Part shown: positions 44,173 to 54,325 of the stretch, one piece after another
Layout of the letters: each line of letters starts with the position of its first letter
Position numbering within the stretch: the first letter of the stretch is position 1
Assembly (NCBI RefSeq): GCF_009801115.1
Contig: NZ_VTOL01000008.1
Coordinates: 310,001-374,000, forward strand
Length of the DNA stretch: 64,000 nt
From: Dyadobacter sp. 3J3
GTDB taxonomy: Bacteria; Bacteroidota; Bacteroidia; Cytophagales; Spirosomataceae
Direction of reading: 5' to 3'
Position numbers and translations under genes: made by a program
Notes under the pieces: generated by a model
What the model was told of the DNA's origin: nothing
Database searches by the model: none
Seen by the model: only the letters and a program-made list of their open reading frames with translations

Positions 44173-47100
44173 ATGAAACGACCTATCTTAATTTTTACCA
44201 TGCGTACCATGTTGGTCGCGGGCACCGTATTTTTTTGCCTCCCGGCAATGAATACCGCCAGGGCGGAACGTGTAAAGCAGATTTCCAGGGTAGCAGAAAT
44301 TGAAATTTCGGGTGTGATCACATCCAAGGAAGATGGAAGTCCGCTTCCTGGCGCATCCGTGATGGTGAAAGGAGATTTAAACAGCGGAACCACGACTGAC
44401 GAAAATGGAAAATTTCGTCTGAAAGCTTCCGAAAACAGTACGCTGATCATTAGTTTTATTGGTTATGTAACGCAGGAAACTCTGGTAGCCGGTAAAAGTA
44501 TAATCAATGTTACGCTGGTAGCAGATCATAGACTGTTAAACGAAGTTGTGGTAACTGCTTTGGGTGTTACAAGAGAAAAAAAATCACTTGGCTACTCGAT
44601 ACAGGAGGTAAAAGGAGCTGAACTTACCCGCAGCAACGAGCAAAACGTATTAAACTCACTTTCAGGAAAAGTGGCTGGCGTACAAATCACGGCAGGTAGC
44701 GGCGCGGTTGGATCGGGCACGAGAATTGTTTTGAGGGGTAATAATTCCTTCGGAAATAACCAGCCCCTTTTTGTAGTTGATGGGGTTCCAATCAGCAATT
44801 TTTCAACCAATACTTCCTCAGGCGGTGGAGTGGATTATGGAAATGCTGTTGCTGAAATTGACCCAAACAATATCGCTTCCATGTCGGTACTGAAAGGTGC
44901 AAATGCGGCAGCTCTATATGGTTATCAGGCAGCTAATGGTGTTATCCTGATTACGACTAAAAATGGAAAAGGTGCAGGTAAAGGTACTTCGGTAACTTAT
45001 TCCGGCGGTTTTTCTTACGAGAAACCTTACATCCTTCCCAAGTACCAGAATTCATACGGACAAGGCGTATATGGAGAAGAGTACATGTGGAAAAAAAATG
45101 GTAATGGCCAGACATATCAGGATTATGCAACCTCAACGGGTTTCTCATATAAGGACGGTCTAGGCAATGGTATCAACGATGGTGTGGATGAAAGCTGGGG
45201 ACCAAGACTGGATGCCGGACTTCTTATTCCACAATATAACAGTCCACTGGATGCCAGCGGAAACCGTACCGCAACGCCCTGGGTTTCACATCCGAATAAC
45301 GTAAAAGATTTCTTCCAGACTGGTTATACCATCGATAATTCGGTTGCGATTGCATCCAGTTCTGATGCAGGAGATACACGGTTGTCATTTGGTCAGCAGA
45401 AGCAAATTGGTACTATTCCAAACACAGATCAAAAACGTTACACAATCCAGCTGAACACAACGCAAAATATCACTAAAAGACTAAAAACGAACGCATTGAT
45501 TAATTATGTTCGTACAGCAAATGACAATTTGGTTGGCCAGGGATATCATTCCAATAATCCTATGCAATCGATTGGTGGCTGGTTTGGCCGTCAGGTAGAT
45601 ATGGCCGATCTGAAAGCGCATTCCAATGACACTTTCGAAAATGGAATGCCTTACAATTGGAACAACAATTTCCATGACAACCCTTATTTCAATGTAAACA
45701 ACAATACGCATTCACGCTATAAAGACCGCGTTTTCGGTAATGTCAGCGCCACTTACAAATTCGGCGAATGGCTTAGTGCCATGACGAGAATCGGAACAGA
45801 CTGGTCGGCTGAGCGCAGATTGGAAGTCATTCATAACAAGTCAAATGAAACATTGACAAGTATGGCTGACAAAACCTGGGGAGGTGGAAAATTCACTGAA
45901 TCAAAATACAATATCAATGAAATAAATGCTGACCTTATTCTTACAGGACACGGTACAATCGCAAAAGACCTTACGCTAAGTTACACAGCAGGAGCAAATT
46001 ATCGTAACTACAATTACAATTACAGCTCACTTGGCGGATCTCAATTGACGGTTCCTGATCTGTTTACGATCAGCAATGCAAAAGGCAGCCCGACAACAGC
46101 TATGACAACAAACAAGTTGAGAACCAATAGTGTTTACGGACAAGCTTCATTGGGTTACAAAGATTATCTTTACCTGGATGTTACTGCCAGAAACGACTGG
46201 AGTTCTACATTGCCAAGAGGAAACTGGTCATATTTTTATCCATCGGCGAGTCTTAGCTGGGTATTCACAAACGTGATTCCGGTTAACTCTGAAATTCTTA
46301 GTTTTGGTAAACTTCGCGCAAGCTGGGCGAGCGTTGGTAACGGAGGAAGTCCGTACCAATTACAATCTTCCTACATAGCGAATGCTACGCCTTTCAACGG
46401 TACGACACTTTACAGTATTTCAAACATCTTGCCTCCGCTTAACCTGAGACCGGAAAAAGCAAAAAGTACAGAAGTTGGTTTTGAGCTGCAATTTCTGAAC
46501 CGTCGTATTGGTCTGGATGCAACCTATTACAATAAAATCACAACCAACCAGATCATGCAGGTGAATATTTCCGGGGCTTCCGGATATAGCGCCATGCAGC
46601 TGAATGCAGGTGAAATTCAGAATAAGGGAATTGAGCTGCAATTGACAGCCGGAATCATTCGTAACCCGGGCGGCTTCAACTGGGATATCAGCGCCAACTG
46701 GGCCAAAAACAAAAGTATGGTCAACGAGCTTTATCAGGATCCAACCACAGGTCAGAAACTGGAAGCTTACACAATTACTTCGGTTTGGGGACTTACCGTG
46801 GATGCTGTTCCAGGCCAGGCCTATGGTGTCATGAGAGGATCAACCTTTGCCAGAGATGCTTCAACAGGCGCTATCATTGTGGGAAGCAACGGTTTGCCAA
46901 CGTATAATTCTACACCAACGGCGGTAGGTAATGTAATGCCCGACTGGGTTGGAGGTGTTACCAACAGTTTTACCTACAAAAATTTCAACTTCAACTTTTT
47001 GTTGGATATGAGAAAAGGTGGTGACGTTTTCAGCGTGACGCAGTGGTTTGGCTTGCAGTCGGGTGTGACAGCTCCAACGGTTGAAGGAGGTATCCGTGAA

Positions 47101-47496
47101 AATGGTCTGATTGTTGGACAAGACGTACTCAAAAACGAAAAAGTAACCCTTGCTGACGGAACGCCTAACACCATACGTGTTGGAGCAAGAGATTATTTCC
47201 AAAGCCTTTGGGGTGGCAGAGAAACTGCGATTGTTGACGGAAGTTTTGTAAAACTACGTCAGATTGAATTCGGCTATCAACTGCCATCTGCTTTTACTTC
47301 CAAATATCCATGGCGTAAAGGAGCAGGCATTTCCTTGTTCGCCCGGAACGTAGCGTTGCTTTACACTTCAAAAAGTAATGTAGCCCATATTGATCCTGAA
47401 ACAGGATTTGGAGTAGGAAACGATGGGTTAGGAATTGAACAATACCAGATTCCTTCCAACAGAAGCATAGGCGTTAAATTAAATGTGAAATTCTGA
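44173..47496 (+). CDS. SusC/RagA-type TonB-dependent outer-membrane transporter
   Basis: The product is 1107 residues. It has a signal peptide (MRTMLVAGTVFFCLPAMNTA), a carboxypeptidase-like N-terminal domain (ISGVITSKEDGSPLPGASVM, LIISFIGYVTQE), the TonB-box-like LNEVVVTALGVTREKKSLGY, a plug with QPLFVVDGVPI and LKGANAAALYGYQAANGVIL, and a barrel ending in SIGVKLNVKF with a terminal Phe for barrel assembly. SusC forms the barrel of the SusCD lid complex that imports large oligomers with TonB energy. susD follows 5 bases later. No glycoside hydrolase is linked, so the substrate may be oligopeptides; the neighbouring M1 peptidase supports this. Confidence 0.96.
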   Translation: MKRPILIFTMRTMLVAGTVFFCLPAMNTARAERVKQISRVAEIEISGVITSKEDGSPLPGASVMVKGDLNSGTTTDENGKFRLKASENSTLIISFIGYVTQETLVAGKSIINVTLVADHRLLNEVVVTALGVTREKKSLGYSIQEVKGAELTRSNEQNVLNSLSGKVAGVQITAGSGAVGSGTRIVLRGNNSFGNNQPLFVVDGVPISNFSTNTSSGGGVDYGNAVAEIDPNNIASMSVLKGANAAALYGYQAANGVILITTKNGKGAGKGTSVTYSGGFSYEKPYILPKYQNSYGQGVYGEEYMWKKNGNGQTYQDYATSTGFSYKDGLGNGINDGVDESWGPRLDAGLLIPQYNSPLDASGNRTATPWVSHPNNVKDFFQTGYTIDNSVAIASSSDAGDTRLSFGQQKQIGTIPNTDQKRYTIQLNTTQNITKRLKTNALINYVRTANDNLVGQGYHSNNPMQSIGGWFGRQVDMADLKAHSNDTFENGMPYNWNNNFHDNPYFNVNNNTHSRYKDRVFGNVSATYKFGEWLSAMTRIGTDWSAERRLEVIHNKSNETLTSMADKTWGGGKFTESKYNINEINADLILTGHGTIAKDLTLSYTAGANYRNYNYNYSSLGGSQLTVPDLFTISNAKGSPTTAMTTNKLRTNSVYGQASLGYKDYLYLDVTARNDWSSTLPRGNWSYFYPSASLSWVFTNVIPVNSEILSFGKLRASWASVGNGGSPYQLQSSYIANATPFNGTTLYSISNILPPLNLRPEKAKSTEVGFELQFLNRRIGLDATYYNKITTNQIMQVNISGASGYSAMQLNAGEIQNKGIELQLTAGIIRNPGGFNWDISANWAKNKSMVNELYQDPTTGQKLEAYTITSVWGLTVDAVPGQAYGVMRGSTFARDASTGAIIVGSNGLPTYNSTPTAVGNVMPDWVGGVTNSFTYKNFNFNFLLDMRKGGDVFSVTQWFGLQSGVTAPTVEGGIRENGLIVGQDVLKNEKVTLADGTPNTIRVGARDYFQSLWGGRETAIVDGSFVKLRQIEFGYQLPSAFTSKYPWRKGAGISLFARNVALLYTSKSNVAHIDPETGFGVGNDGLGIEQYQIPSNRSIGVKLNVKF

Positions 47497-47501
47497 TCAT
47501 T

Positions 47502-48962
47502 ATGAAAAATATAACAACCTGTTTACTAATCCTCATTTTCCTGGCATTTACCGGACAGTCTTGTACCGACGATTTCGAGGAAATAAATACAAATCCCAAT
47601 AGTCCTGTTCAAGCCCCTATTACCAACGTGCTGGGTTACGTGCTTACCGATTTCAACATGAATTATTTTGGTGTCATCGGTGATATGAACGAGCCTTCCA
47701 CGTACGCAGGTCAGTTGGGAAAACTGCAATACATTGATGATTCCAGGTATATGTTTACCTCCACAAACATCAATACGCTTTGGACTGTCATTTACCGCGA
47801 CTTGAAAAATGCCCAGGCGATCATTGACCAGGCTGATAAAACCGGTTCAAAAAACATGAAAGCAACGGGTTTGACCTTGCAGGCTTTTATTTTGCAGATT
47901 GCAACTGACCGCTGGAGAGATGTTCCGTTTACTGAAGCTTTTAAAGGTGATGCCGGTTTTATCACACCAAAATATGATACACAGGAAACCATTTATCCTG
48001 CCATTATTACACAGTTAAAAACAGCAGCAGATTTGTTCGCAGCTGGCGGTACGGATGTTTTGGGAGAAGGTGATTTGCTATACGGAGGCGACGTGAAAAA
48101 ATGGCAAAAACTTTGCAATTCACTGCGACTTCGTGTTGCGATTAGAATTTCAAATGTTAGCCCGGCCACTGCCAAGCCTATCATAGAAGAGATTGCGTCA
48201 GCGCCAACCACTTATCCGATACTTGCCGCTAATACTGACAATGCTTTGTTAAAGTGGACAGGATCAAGCCCTTATATTGAACCTTGGAACTCAAACTTTA
48301 TGACGCGTGACGACCACGGTCCAAGTAATATTCTGATCAATTCTCTTAAACAGCTAAAAGATCCACGTTTGGCAGTTTATGCCAAACCGGCACCAGTTGA
48401 TGGCGAATACAGAGGTGTGGAAATTGGCCCGCCAACTTCTCCTGTAATATCCAATTATTCAAGAATCGGCGTTAAATTTCGTGAAGATCCAACAGGATTT
48501 TCTCCTATGATGCGATATAGCGAAGTGCTTTTCATCCTGGCCGAGGCTAAGCAAAAGGGCTGGAATTCAGGTTCAAGCACTGCCGAAACTTTGTACAATG
48601 CAGGCGTAACGGCTTCTTTGAATGAAAACGGAATTACAGACGGAACGGTGATCAGCACTTATCTTGCCGGTTCGGATGTGAAATGGGATAACACAACAAC
48701 AAAATTGTATACACAAAAATGGCTGTCTCTTTACAAAAACGGAAACGAAGCATGGGCGGAATCCAGACGTACCGACATTCCTCTGATGCCCGCTGCGACA
48801 GGATCACCCTTCACGGGACATACCCGCCCGCCGTTCCGCTACCCTTATCCGCCAACTGAAACCACATTAAATGCGGGTAACAGTGCGTCATTTATCGCAG
48901 AAATAAAAGATAATTTCTGGGGTAAAAAAATGTGGTGGGATACACGTACAGTTACCAATTAA
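47502..48962 (+). CDS. SusD/RagB-type outer-membrane lipoprotein
   Basis: The product is 486 residues. MKNITTCLLILIFLAFTGQSC gives a lipobox. The fold is SusD-like: DDFEEINTNPNSPV, TLWTVIYRDLKNAQAIIDQA and MMRYSEVLFILAEAKQKG in the TPR framework, and FWGKKMWWDTR at the end. It looks like the SusD-like_2 type, whose members are often annotated only as nutrient-binding. It forms the lid on SusC and catches the ligand at the surface. It is co-transcribed with susC and followed by a strong terminator. Confidence 0.95.
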   Translation: MKNITTCLLILIFLAFTGQSCTDDFEEINTNPNSPVQAPITNVLGYVLTDFNMNYFGVIGDMNEPSTYAGQLGKLQYIDDSRYMFTSTNINTLWTVIYRDLKNAQAIIDQADKTGSKNMKATGLTLQAFILQIATDRWRDVPFTEAFKGDAGFITPKYDTQETIYPAIITQLKTAADLFAAGGTDVLGEGDLLYGGDVKKWQKLCNSLRLRVAIRISNVSPATAKPIIEEIASAPTTYPILAANTDNALLKWTGSSPYIEPWNSNFMTRDDHGPSNILINSLKQLKDPRLAVYAKPAPVDGEYRGVEIGPPTSPVISNYSRIGVKFREDPTGFSPMMRYSEVLFILAEAKQKGWNSGSSTAETLYNAGVTASLNENGITDGTVISTYLAGSDVKWDNTTTKLYTQKWLSLYKNGNEAWAESRRTDIPLMPAATGSPFTGHTRPPFRYPYPPTETTLNAGNSASFIAEIKDNFWGKKMWWDTRTVTN

Positions 48963-48980
48963 CAGATTTATTCTACATTA

Positions 48981-49029
48981 AAAAAGGGACAATATCGAAA
49001 GCGAAAGCCGGATATTGTCTCTTTTTTTT
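48981..49029 (+). terminator. Intrinsic terminator of susCD
   Basis: AAAAAGGGACAATATC (48981-48996) pairs with GATATTGTCTCTTTTT (49011-49026) with one mismatch, followed by T run. It lies 19 bases after the susD stop. Confidence 0.88.
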
Positions 49030-49119
49030 GTTTGAAATTCAACTTAAATTATGAAGTGATTTTTTACATTAAATCGCTATCTTCGATTGCCAACTTTTTT
49101 AATTTGCCTGAAAATATTT

Positions 49120-51105
49120 ATGAAGTCTTTTCTTTTATCCTTTTGTCTTTTTCTATCGTATTTGTCTGTTTCCGCTCAATTGGCCGAAAAGCCAAAAACA
49201 AAATACAAAGCATCAGAACTGTTTTCGGTATCATCGTTTTTGCCTTTGGGAAATTCTTATCGACTGGCAACGGGTGAACCTGGACCGGATTACTGGCAAA
49301 ATCAGGCAGACTATAAAATTGACGTATCACTGGATGATAAAACTGAGATAATCTCAGGCATAGAAACGATCACATACTACAATAACAGTCCCCGGGAATT
49401 AAATTTCCTGTGGCTGCAAATGGATCAAAATGTTTATAAAAAGCATTCGAAAGGACTTGATTCCAAATTGTTTCTCAGCAGCAATGAAGACCCGAGAGTT
49501 GAAGGCGGTTTTACCATTGAATCAATTCTTTTAAATAATCGTGACAAGGCGACTTTTACTATACATGATACGAGAATGCGTATTGAATTAGCGGAACCGC
49601 TTGCTTCCGGGAAAAAGATTTCATTCCAAATTGAATACAATTATAAGTTTCCCAGAAATTTCAAAAATGCTGATTTTAATGTAAACAGAACGGATATTAT
49701 GCCAACTAAAAATGGAAATATCTATTCAGTTGCACAGTGGTATCCGCGTCTTTGTGTACTCGATGACGTGACAGGCTGGAACACGCTTCCGTATTTAGGC
49801 AATGGAGAATTTTACCTCGAATATGGAAATTTTGATGTTAATATAACACTTCCGTCGGCATACATTGTTGAAGCGTCAGGTGATCTTTTGAATGCCGAAG
49901 AAGTATTAACAAACGTCCAATTGGAACGTTGGAAAAAAGCAAAATCTTCGTCCGAAAAAGTATCTATTAGGACTGCGGAAGAAGTCACAGATCCTGCATC
50001 CAGACCTTCAAAGGCATTTTGTACCTGGAAATTCAAATTAAATTCCGCCAGGGATTTTGCCTGGACAGCTTCAAAATCATTCGTTTGGGAAGGACAGGAA
50101 ATTGTTTTAGCCAGCGGCAAAAAAGTCTTAGGAAGTTCGCTCTATCCGGTTGAATCCAAGCTGAGCGATAGTTGGGAGCGTTCCGGTGAATATATCAAAT
50201 TCACCTTGCAGTATTTTTCAAAAATGTGGTATGAATATCCATATAACAAAGCCGTAAATGTTGCTTCCAATCTGGATGGAATGGAGTATCCAGGACTGGT
50301 TTTTTGTGCCGCAAAAGACAAGGGGAATATGTACTGGGCGGTTGTCAATCATGAACTTGGCCATACCTGGTTTCCGATGATCGTAGGCAGCAACGAGCGG
50401 AAACATGCCTGGATGGACGAAGGATTTAATGCTTTTATGGATAACCTGGCGACCAAAAATTTCAATGGCGGAGAATTTCCAGGTTACCCCGAAATTGATG
50501 TTCCCGTAAAAGCATTGTTTGCAGATTCCCTGGCCCCGATCATGACCCGGCCCGATGTCATTCCAGGAAATCAGGTTTATACAATTCAATATCAAAAAGT
50601 AGCTTATTTACTTACACTGCTCAGAGAACAGATTTTAGGGAAGGATCAGTTTGATCCTGCCTTCCGGAAATATATCAGCGACTGGGCCTGGAAACATCCA
50701 ACGCCCCAGGATTTTTTCAGCAGTATCAACAATTCAACGGGTGAAGACCTGAACTGGTTTTGGAAATCCATGTTTTTGGAAAATTACAAACTTGACCAGA
50801 AAATAACCCGCGTTGTAAATCCTCAAACAGGAAAATCAAAGAAAGCGCTGATCACGATTGAAAATATGGAAAAGGCAGTTATGCCATTATTCGTAGATAT
50901 TACTTTTGAAAACGGAGCGAAAGAATCACACCATTTTCCGGTAGAAATCTGGCTACAAGGTGCCTCCTATTCCTTCTCTCCTGATTCAGAAGGGGCAATC
51001 AGCAAGGTTGTTATTGATCAAAAAAATGTATTTCCGGATGTGAGAAATGATAATAATATTTGGGAAATCAATGCATTAAATCCCAAACATAAAATCAGAA
51101 AATAA
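49120..51105 (+). CDS. Secreted M1-family metallopeptidase
   Basis: From the ATG at 49120 the product is 661 residues with signal peptide MKSFLLSFCLFLSYLSVSAQ; an upstream in-frame TTG (49087) is less likely. The M1 zinc motif HELGH is followed 18 residues later by Glu (MDEGFNAF), the exact spacing of the family, and SNLDGMEYPGLVF is the GxMEN-like exopeptidase loop. YTIQYQKVAYLL may hold the catalytic Tyr. It cleaves N-terminal residues or small peptides in the periplasm or outside. It lies 158 bases after susD, after a terminator, so it is separately transcribed but likely part of the same function. A second M1 gene lies at 55871-57745. Confidence 0.93.
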   Translation: MKSFLLSFCLFLSYLSVSAQLAEKPKTKYKASELFSVSSFLPLGNSYRLATGEPGPDYWQNQADYKIDVSLDDKTEIISGIETITYYNNSPRELNFLWLQMDQNVYKKHSKGLDSKLFLSSNEDPRVEGGFTIESILLNNRDKATFTIHDTRMRIELAEPLASGKKISFQIEYNYKFPRNFKNADFNVNRTDIMPTKNGNIYSVAQWYPRLCVLDDVTGWNTLPYLGNGEFYLEYGNFDVNITLPSAYIVEASGDLLNAEEVLTNVQLERWKKAKSSSEKVSIRTAEEVTDPASRPSKAFCTWKFKLNSARDFAWTASKSFVWEGQEIVLASGKKVLGSSLYPVESKLSDSWERSGEYIKFTLQYFSKMWYEYPYNKAVNVASNLDGMEYPGLVFCAAKDKGNMYWAVVNHELGHTWFPMIVGSNERKHAWMDEGFNAFMDNLATKNFNGGEFPGYPEIDVPVKALFADSLAPIMTRPDVIPGNQVYTIQYQKVAYLLTLLREQILGKDQFDPAFRKYISDWAWKHPTPQDFFSSINNSTGEDLNWFWKSMFLENYKLDQKITRVVNPQTGKSKKALITIENMEKAVMPLFVDITFENGAKESHHFPVEIWLQGASYSFSPDSEGAISKVVIDQKNVFPDVRNDNNIWEINALNPKHKIRK

Positions 51106-51135
51106 CATCGCAAAAACCTTATTTCACGAATTGCT

Positions 51136-51945
51136 TCACTCTCGTATACCGATTCCGCAGCTAATCAAGTTTTGTTTTACAATTCTGACCTTCAACAGAT
51201 TAGCCGTTTCGTGCGGATCATTTTTTGTATCATAAAGTACCTCGTAACCGTGTTGGATTTAATTATTCATATATTTAAAATCACGACCTAAAACACCCTC
51301 TACTTTTGGTAAACGTGGGCTGCCCAAATACGTGTGTTATTAAAAAAAGTCCTCTCGTCTTTCTAATTTTTTACCTCTATTATCAAGCAGGTTTTCCCCC
51401 TGAACTGACAACGGAATTGCTGTGCCTGCAAGGGAAAGAATTGTGGAAGCTATATCAATATTAAGAGCAATTTGATTTCTTTCCGTCGCTACAACCGATA
51501 CGCCGGTGGATTTCCGTCCAGCGCATGTGCAGATTTAAAACTTACAGACAGACAAAATGGTCCTTTTCCTCCAAATTCACCCTAAAACCGATGGATGTCC
51601 TTTCCCACACTATCGGTATAGTGTACAATTTTTCCGCTACTATTTTTAAGCTCATAAACAGGTTGTCCACTTCTTTCAGCAGCACAGTAATTAAAAAGTG
51701 TATCTGAAATATTTTTAGACCCAATACCAAATTTGCCGACCAATCCGATTTCATAACCGGCCTTTTTCAGTAATGCAGGATAGGTTTTGGCAAGTGCCTG
51801 CTTGATGAAATCGGTATCAAAATCATTGATCTTATGACGGGATTCGTATTTACCACTCAAAATACTGGCCCGGCTTACGGAACAAATGGATGTTGCAACA
51901 TACGCTTTTTAAAAAAGAATTTCACCCCCGAAGTGATAGAGCGAA
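51136..51945 (-). pseudogene. Relic of a secreted sulfatase
   Basis: On the minus strand separate pieces match a type I sulfatase. They include AYVATSICSVSRASILSGKY (51855-51910; C-S-V-S-R is the active-site motif with the Cys that becomes formylglycine) and TYPALLKKAGYEIGLVGKFG (near 51780). After an in-frame TAG come GKGPFCLSVSFKSAHALDGN, then LNIDIASTILSLAGT (51450-51480) and YEVLYDTKNDPHETANL (51190-51240). At least one frameshift in a poly-A run (near 51905), several stops and an internal deletion are present. The N-terminal 40 residues are missing. It is a non-functional relic. It lies between the M1 gene and a lipoprotein gene. Confidence 0.8.
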
Positions 51946-51971
51946 GCTACTTTATACAGTAATTCTTCTTT

Positions 51972-52451
51972 TCAGCGATGAATAATAAACCTGACTCTGG
52001 TTTCTTCTGAAATCCTGGGAATTACAGCATAAAAAGGTACTTCTGATTCATTCGCAGTCCCGTCTATATTTACTTTATACTGGACATCAAAATATATTTC
52101 ATTGGAAATACAATGGCTTTTTATGCTTTGCTTAACAACGGAACCCGGCATCGGTGTATGAATTCGCCCGACAAGTAAAGTCTGATTTGAAAAATTCACC
52201 TTTTGCGGCGTGTCCACTATATACTTTTTATAATCTGCATCGGTTTTAATGACTAGTGTTACCAGGCTGTCCTTGGGATTAATAATACTTTGAAAATGCC
52301 TGATACTTTCTCCTGTCTCATAGTCCATAAATCCATCCTCACAAACGTATACATAAGGCTCAGTTGGTTTACAGTTCCAAAGCAGTATTAAAATCAAAAA
52401 TGGCAACTTCAACACCAGGTGTCTAATCAAAAGTCTACCGAAACTTTTCAT
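51972..52451 (-). CDS. Hypothetical lipoprotein, 159 residues
   Basis: It encodes 159 residues with a long N-terminal hydrophobic signal (LVLKLPFLILILLWNC) and a lipobox Cys near position 27. The body is beta-rich (YVYVCEDGFMDYETGESIRH, TLLVGRIHTPMPGSVVKQSI). No named family recognised. The frame is intact and it has no partner on the minus strand. It may be a lineage-specific envelope lipoprotein. Confidence 0.65.
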   Translation of the reverse strand: MKSFGRLLIRHLVLKLPFLILILLWNCKPTEPYVYVCEDGFMDYETGESIRHFQSIINPKDSLVTLVIKTDADYKKYIVDTPQKVNFSNQTLLVGRIHTPMPGSVVKQSIKSHCISNEIYFDVQYKVNIDGTANESEVPFYAVIPRISEETRVRFIIHR

Positions 52452-52677
52452 AAAAATTAATCTTTAACGGTTTCTAATGAAAATTGAGAATGGCCAAAAA
52501 AGCGCAGACACAATGGCGCGATTCCAGTTTGGCTTGGACTTTAAAGATTCTTTGCTACAATACCACAAAAGTATAATTCCGGATAATACTAATAATGAAT
52601 TCATAATTTATGGCTAATATTTATGCGTAAAATTCAAGAAAATATATGTTTTTTTTAGATAAAAGTCAAATTTCATG

Positions 52678-53658
52678 CTAAATTAAAACAGATTCCCTTG
52701 TATATCTTGCCTTATAATCCAGCGGAGAAAGCCCTGTTATTTTTCGAAATACTTCCCGGAAAGCCTTATCGTCGGAATAGCCCACTTCATCCATTACCTC
52801 AAAAATACTTTTTCTTCCTTTTTCGAGCGTTTTTTTTGCAACTTCTATTTTCACTCTCTGCAAATATTCCACCGGAGTATTGCCCACGGCTTTAAAAAAA
52901 CGCCTGTCGAAATTCCTTCTGCTGATTGCCAGCTTAAATGCCAGATCGCCGAAAGAGATTTTTTCTTTCAGATTTTCTTCAATATAATTTTGAGCCTTAC
53001 AAACGATTTCATCGCCGTGGTTTTTCTGCGCCTGAAAGATAAAAAAGGGCGATTGAGAATTTCTTTCCATATCAATCTGAAAAACCTTGGAACAGAAAAT
53101 TGCAGTTGACCGGTCAAAATATTTTTCGACCAGAAAAAGCATCAAGTTCAAAAAAGAATACGCACCTCCGTTCGTATAAATACCAGGTTCAACGGTGAGC
53201 AATTTATCAGGCTGAAGATTCACTTTTGGGAAAAGCCGTTTGAAATCATCAGCTGCGTTCCAATGCGTAGAACAGTTTTTCCCATCCAGTAAACCCGTCG
53301 CCGCCAGCAAAAAAGCACCCGTGCAGATACTTGCGATTTCAGCACCGTTTTTGTATTGATCCCTAATCCAGTCAATAAGCATATCATTTCTCCGGATAAC
53401 CTGATCGTATTCATGAGAAACCGATGGAATAATTACAAGATCGGTTTTCTTGATATCTTTAATATTGACGGGATGAATAGAAAAGAAACCGGCATCCAGT
53501 TTCAGTTCCGATATAAACCCGGCGATACGAATTTGCATCATGGGCTTATTTCCATTCTTTTGCCAGTATCCGTCCGCACGGTTAAGAATTTGAAATGCGC
53601 CGGTAACACTGCTCAGATTAGCATAACCCTCGGGAACAACAATCGTAACTTGTTTCAT
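52678..53658 (-). CDS. GlxA-type AraC regulator with DJ-1/PfpI domain
   Basis: The product is 326 residues from the ATG at 53658; the longer frame from 53697 adds residues without family match. The first 190 residues form a DJ-1/PfpI (class I glutamine-amidotransferase-like) domain with the nucleophile elbow Cys in IASICTGAFLLAATG and the ending GGAYSFLNLML. The last 100 residues are two AraC HTHs (ISFGDLAFKLAISRRNFDRR, IFEVMDEVGYSDDKAFREVF). GlxA-like proteins regulate nearby genes. Here the divergent SRPBCC genes (132 bases away) are the likely targets. It could respond to an electrophile bound near the Cys, which is inference. Confidence 0.92.
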   Translation of the reverse strand: MKQVTIVVPEGYANLSSVTGAFQILNRADGYWQKNGNKPMMQIRIAGFISELKLDAGFFSIHPVNIKDIKKTDLVIIPSVSHEYDQVIRRNDMLIDWIRDQYKNGAEIASICTGAFLLAATGLLDGKNCSTHWNAADDFKRLFPKVNLQPDKLLTVEPGIYTNGGAYSFLNLMLFLVEKYFDRSTAIFCSKVFQIDMERNSQSPFFIFQAQKNHGDEIVCKAQNYIEENLKEKISFGDLAFKLAISRRNFDRRFFKAVGNTPVEYLQRVKIEVAKKTLEKGRKSIFEVMDEVGYSDDKAFREVFRKITGLSPLDYKARYTRESVLI

Positions 53659-53750
53659 CGCAGTTTTCTTACAAATATAGAAATTCAAATTGTCCAAATC
53701 AACCCGCTAGAAAGTCCATTTTACCCCCTAACGATTTGATATATAGACAA

Positions 53751-53758
53751 TATATTTG
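53751..53758 (+). promoter_or_regulatory. -7 element of the SRPBCC operon
   Basis: TATATTTG is a perfect TAnnTTTG element. The ATG is 31 bases downstream (53790). A -33 TTTG at 53735-53738 is only 12 bases upstream, so the promoter may need the GlxA-type activator. Confidence 0.5.
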
Positions 53759-53789
53759 TGATACCGATAACCTTTTAAATCTCAAAAAA

Positions 53790-54272
53790 ATGGCTTCACC
53801 AGATTTCACGATAACCTTAACAGTTGACCAATCTCTAAAAGATGCTTTCAAAGCAATCACAAATGTTCGTGGGTGGTGGTCAGAAGAAATTGAAGGAGAT
53901 ACGGAAAAACTCAATGATGAGTTTAGCTACCATTTCGAAGACGTACATATTTGCAAAATGAAGTTAATCGAAGTGATCCCTGATAAAAAAATGGTTTGGC
54001 TGGTTTTGGAAAACTATTTCAAGTTTACCACAGATAAAAGTGAATGGACAGGCAACAAAATCATTTTTGTTCTTAGTGTAAAAGACGGAAAAACACAAAT
54101 CAAGTTTACACAATTAGGTTTGGTACCTGACTATGAGTGCTTTGAAATCTGCCAAAATGCATGGACACAATATATTATGCATAGTTTAGCGGATCTGATT
54201 TCCAAAGGCAAAGGCCAGCCTAACGCCAGTGGAAAACCGACAACCAAAGATGAAGAAAGGCTTCGTGCATGA
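53790..54272 (+). CDS. SRPBCC/AHSA1-domain protein, first of two
   Basis: From the ATG at 53790 the product is 160 residues. It is a START-like (SRPBCC/AHSA1) domain: ITLTVDQSLKDAFKAITNVR then WWSEEIEG, IPDKKMVWLVLEN and the C-terminal helix NAWTQYIMHSLADLISKGKG. Such proteins hold small hydrophobic molecules in a cavity. It is upstream of a second copy of the same domain. The two are about as divergent as separate family members (order and motifs shared, most residues different). Likely roles are stress or small-molecule binding. The frame ends with TGA at 54270, overlapping an ATG. Confidence 0.9.
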   Translation: MASPDFTITLTVDQSLKDAFKAITNVRGWWSEEIEGDTEKLNDEFSYHFEDVHICKMKLIEVIPDKKMVWLVLENYFKFTTDKSEWTGNKIIFVLSVKDGKTQIKFTQLGLVPDYECFEICQNAWTQYIMHSLADLISKGKGQPNASGKPTTKDEERLRA

Positions 54273-54325
54273 TGGAACTAAGTAATATTTTCGTAATAAT
54301 CAGATACTGTCTTAAAATATTTCTC

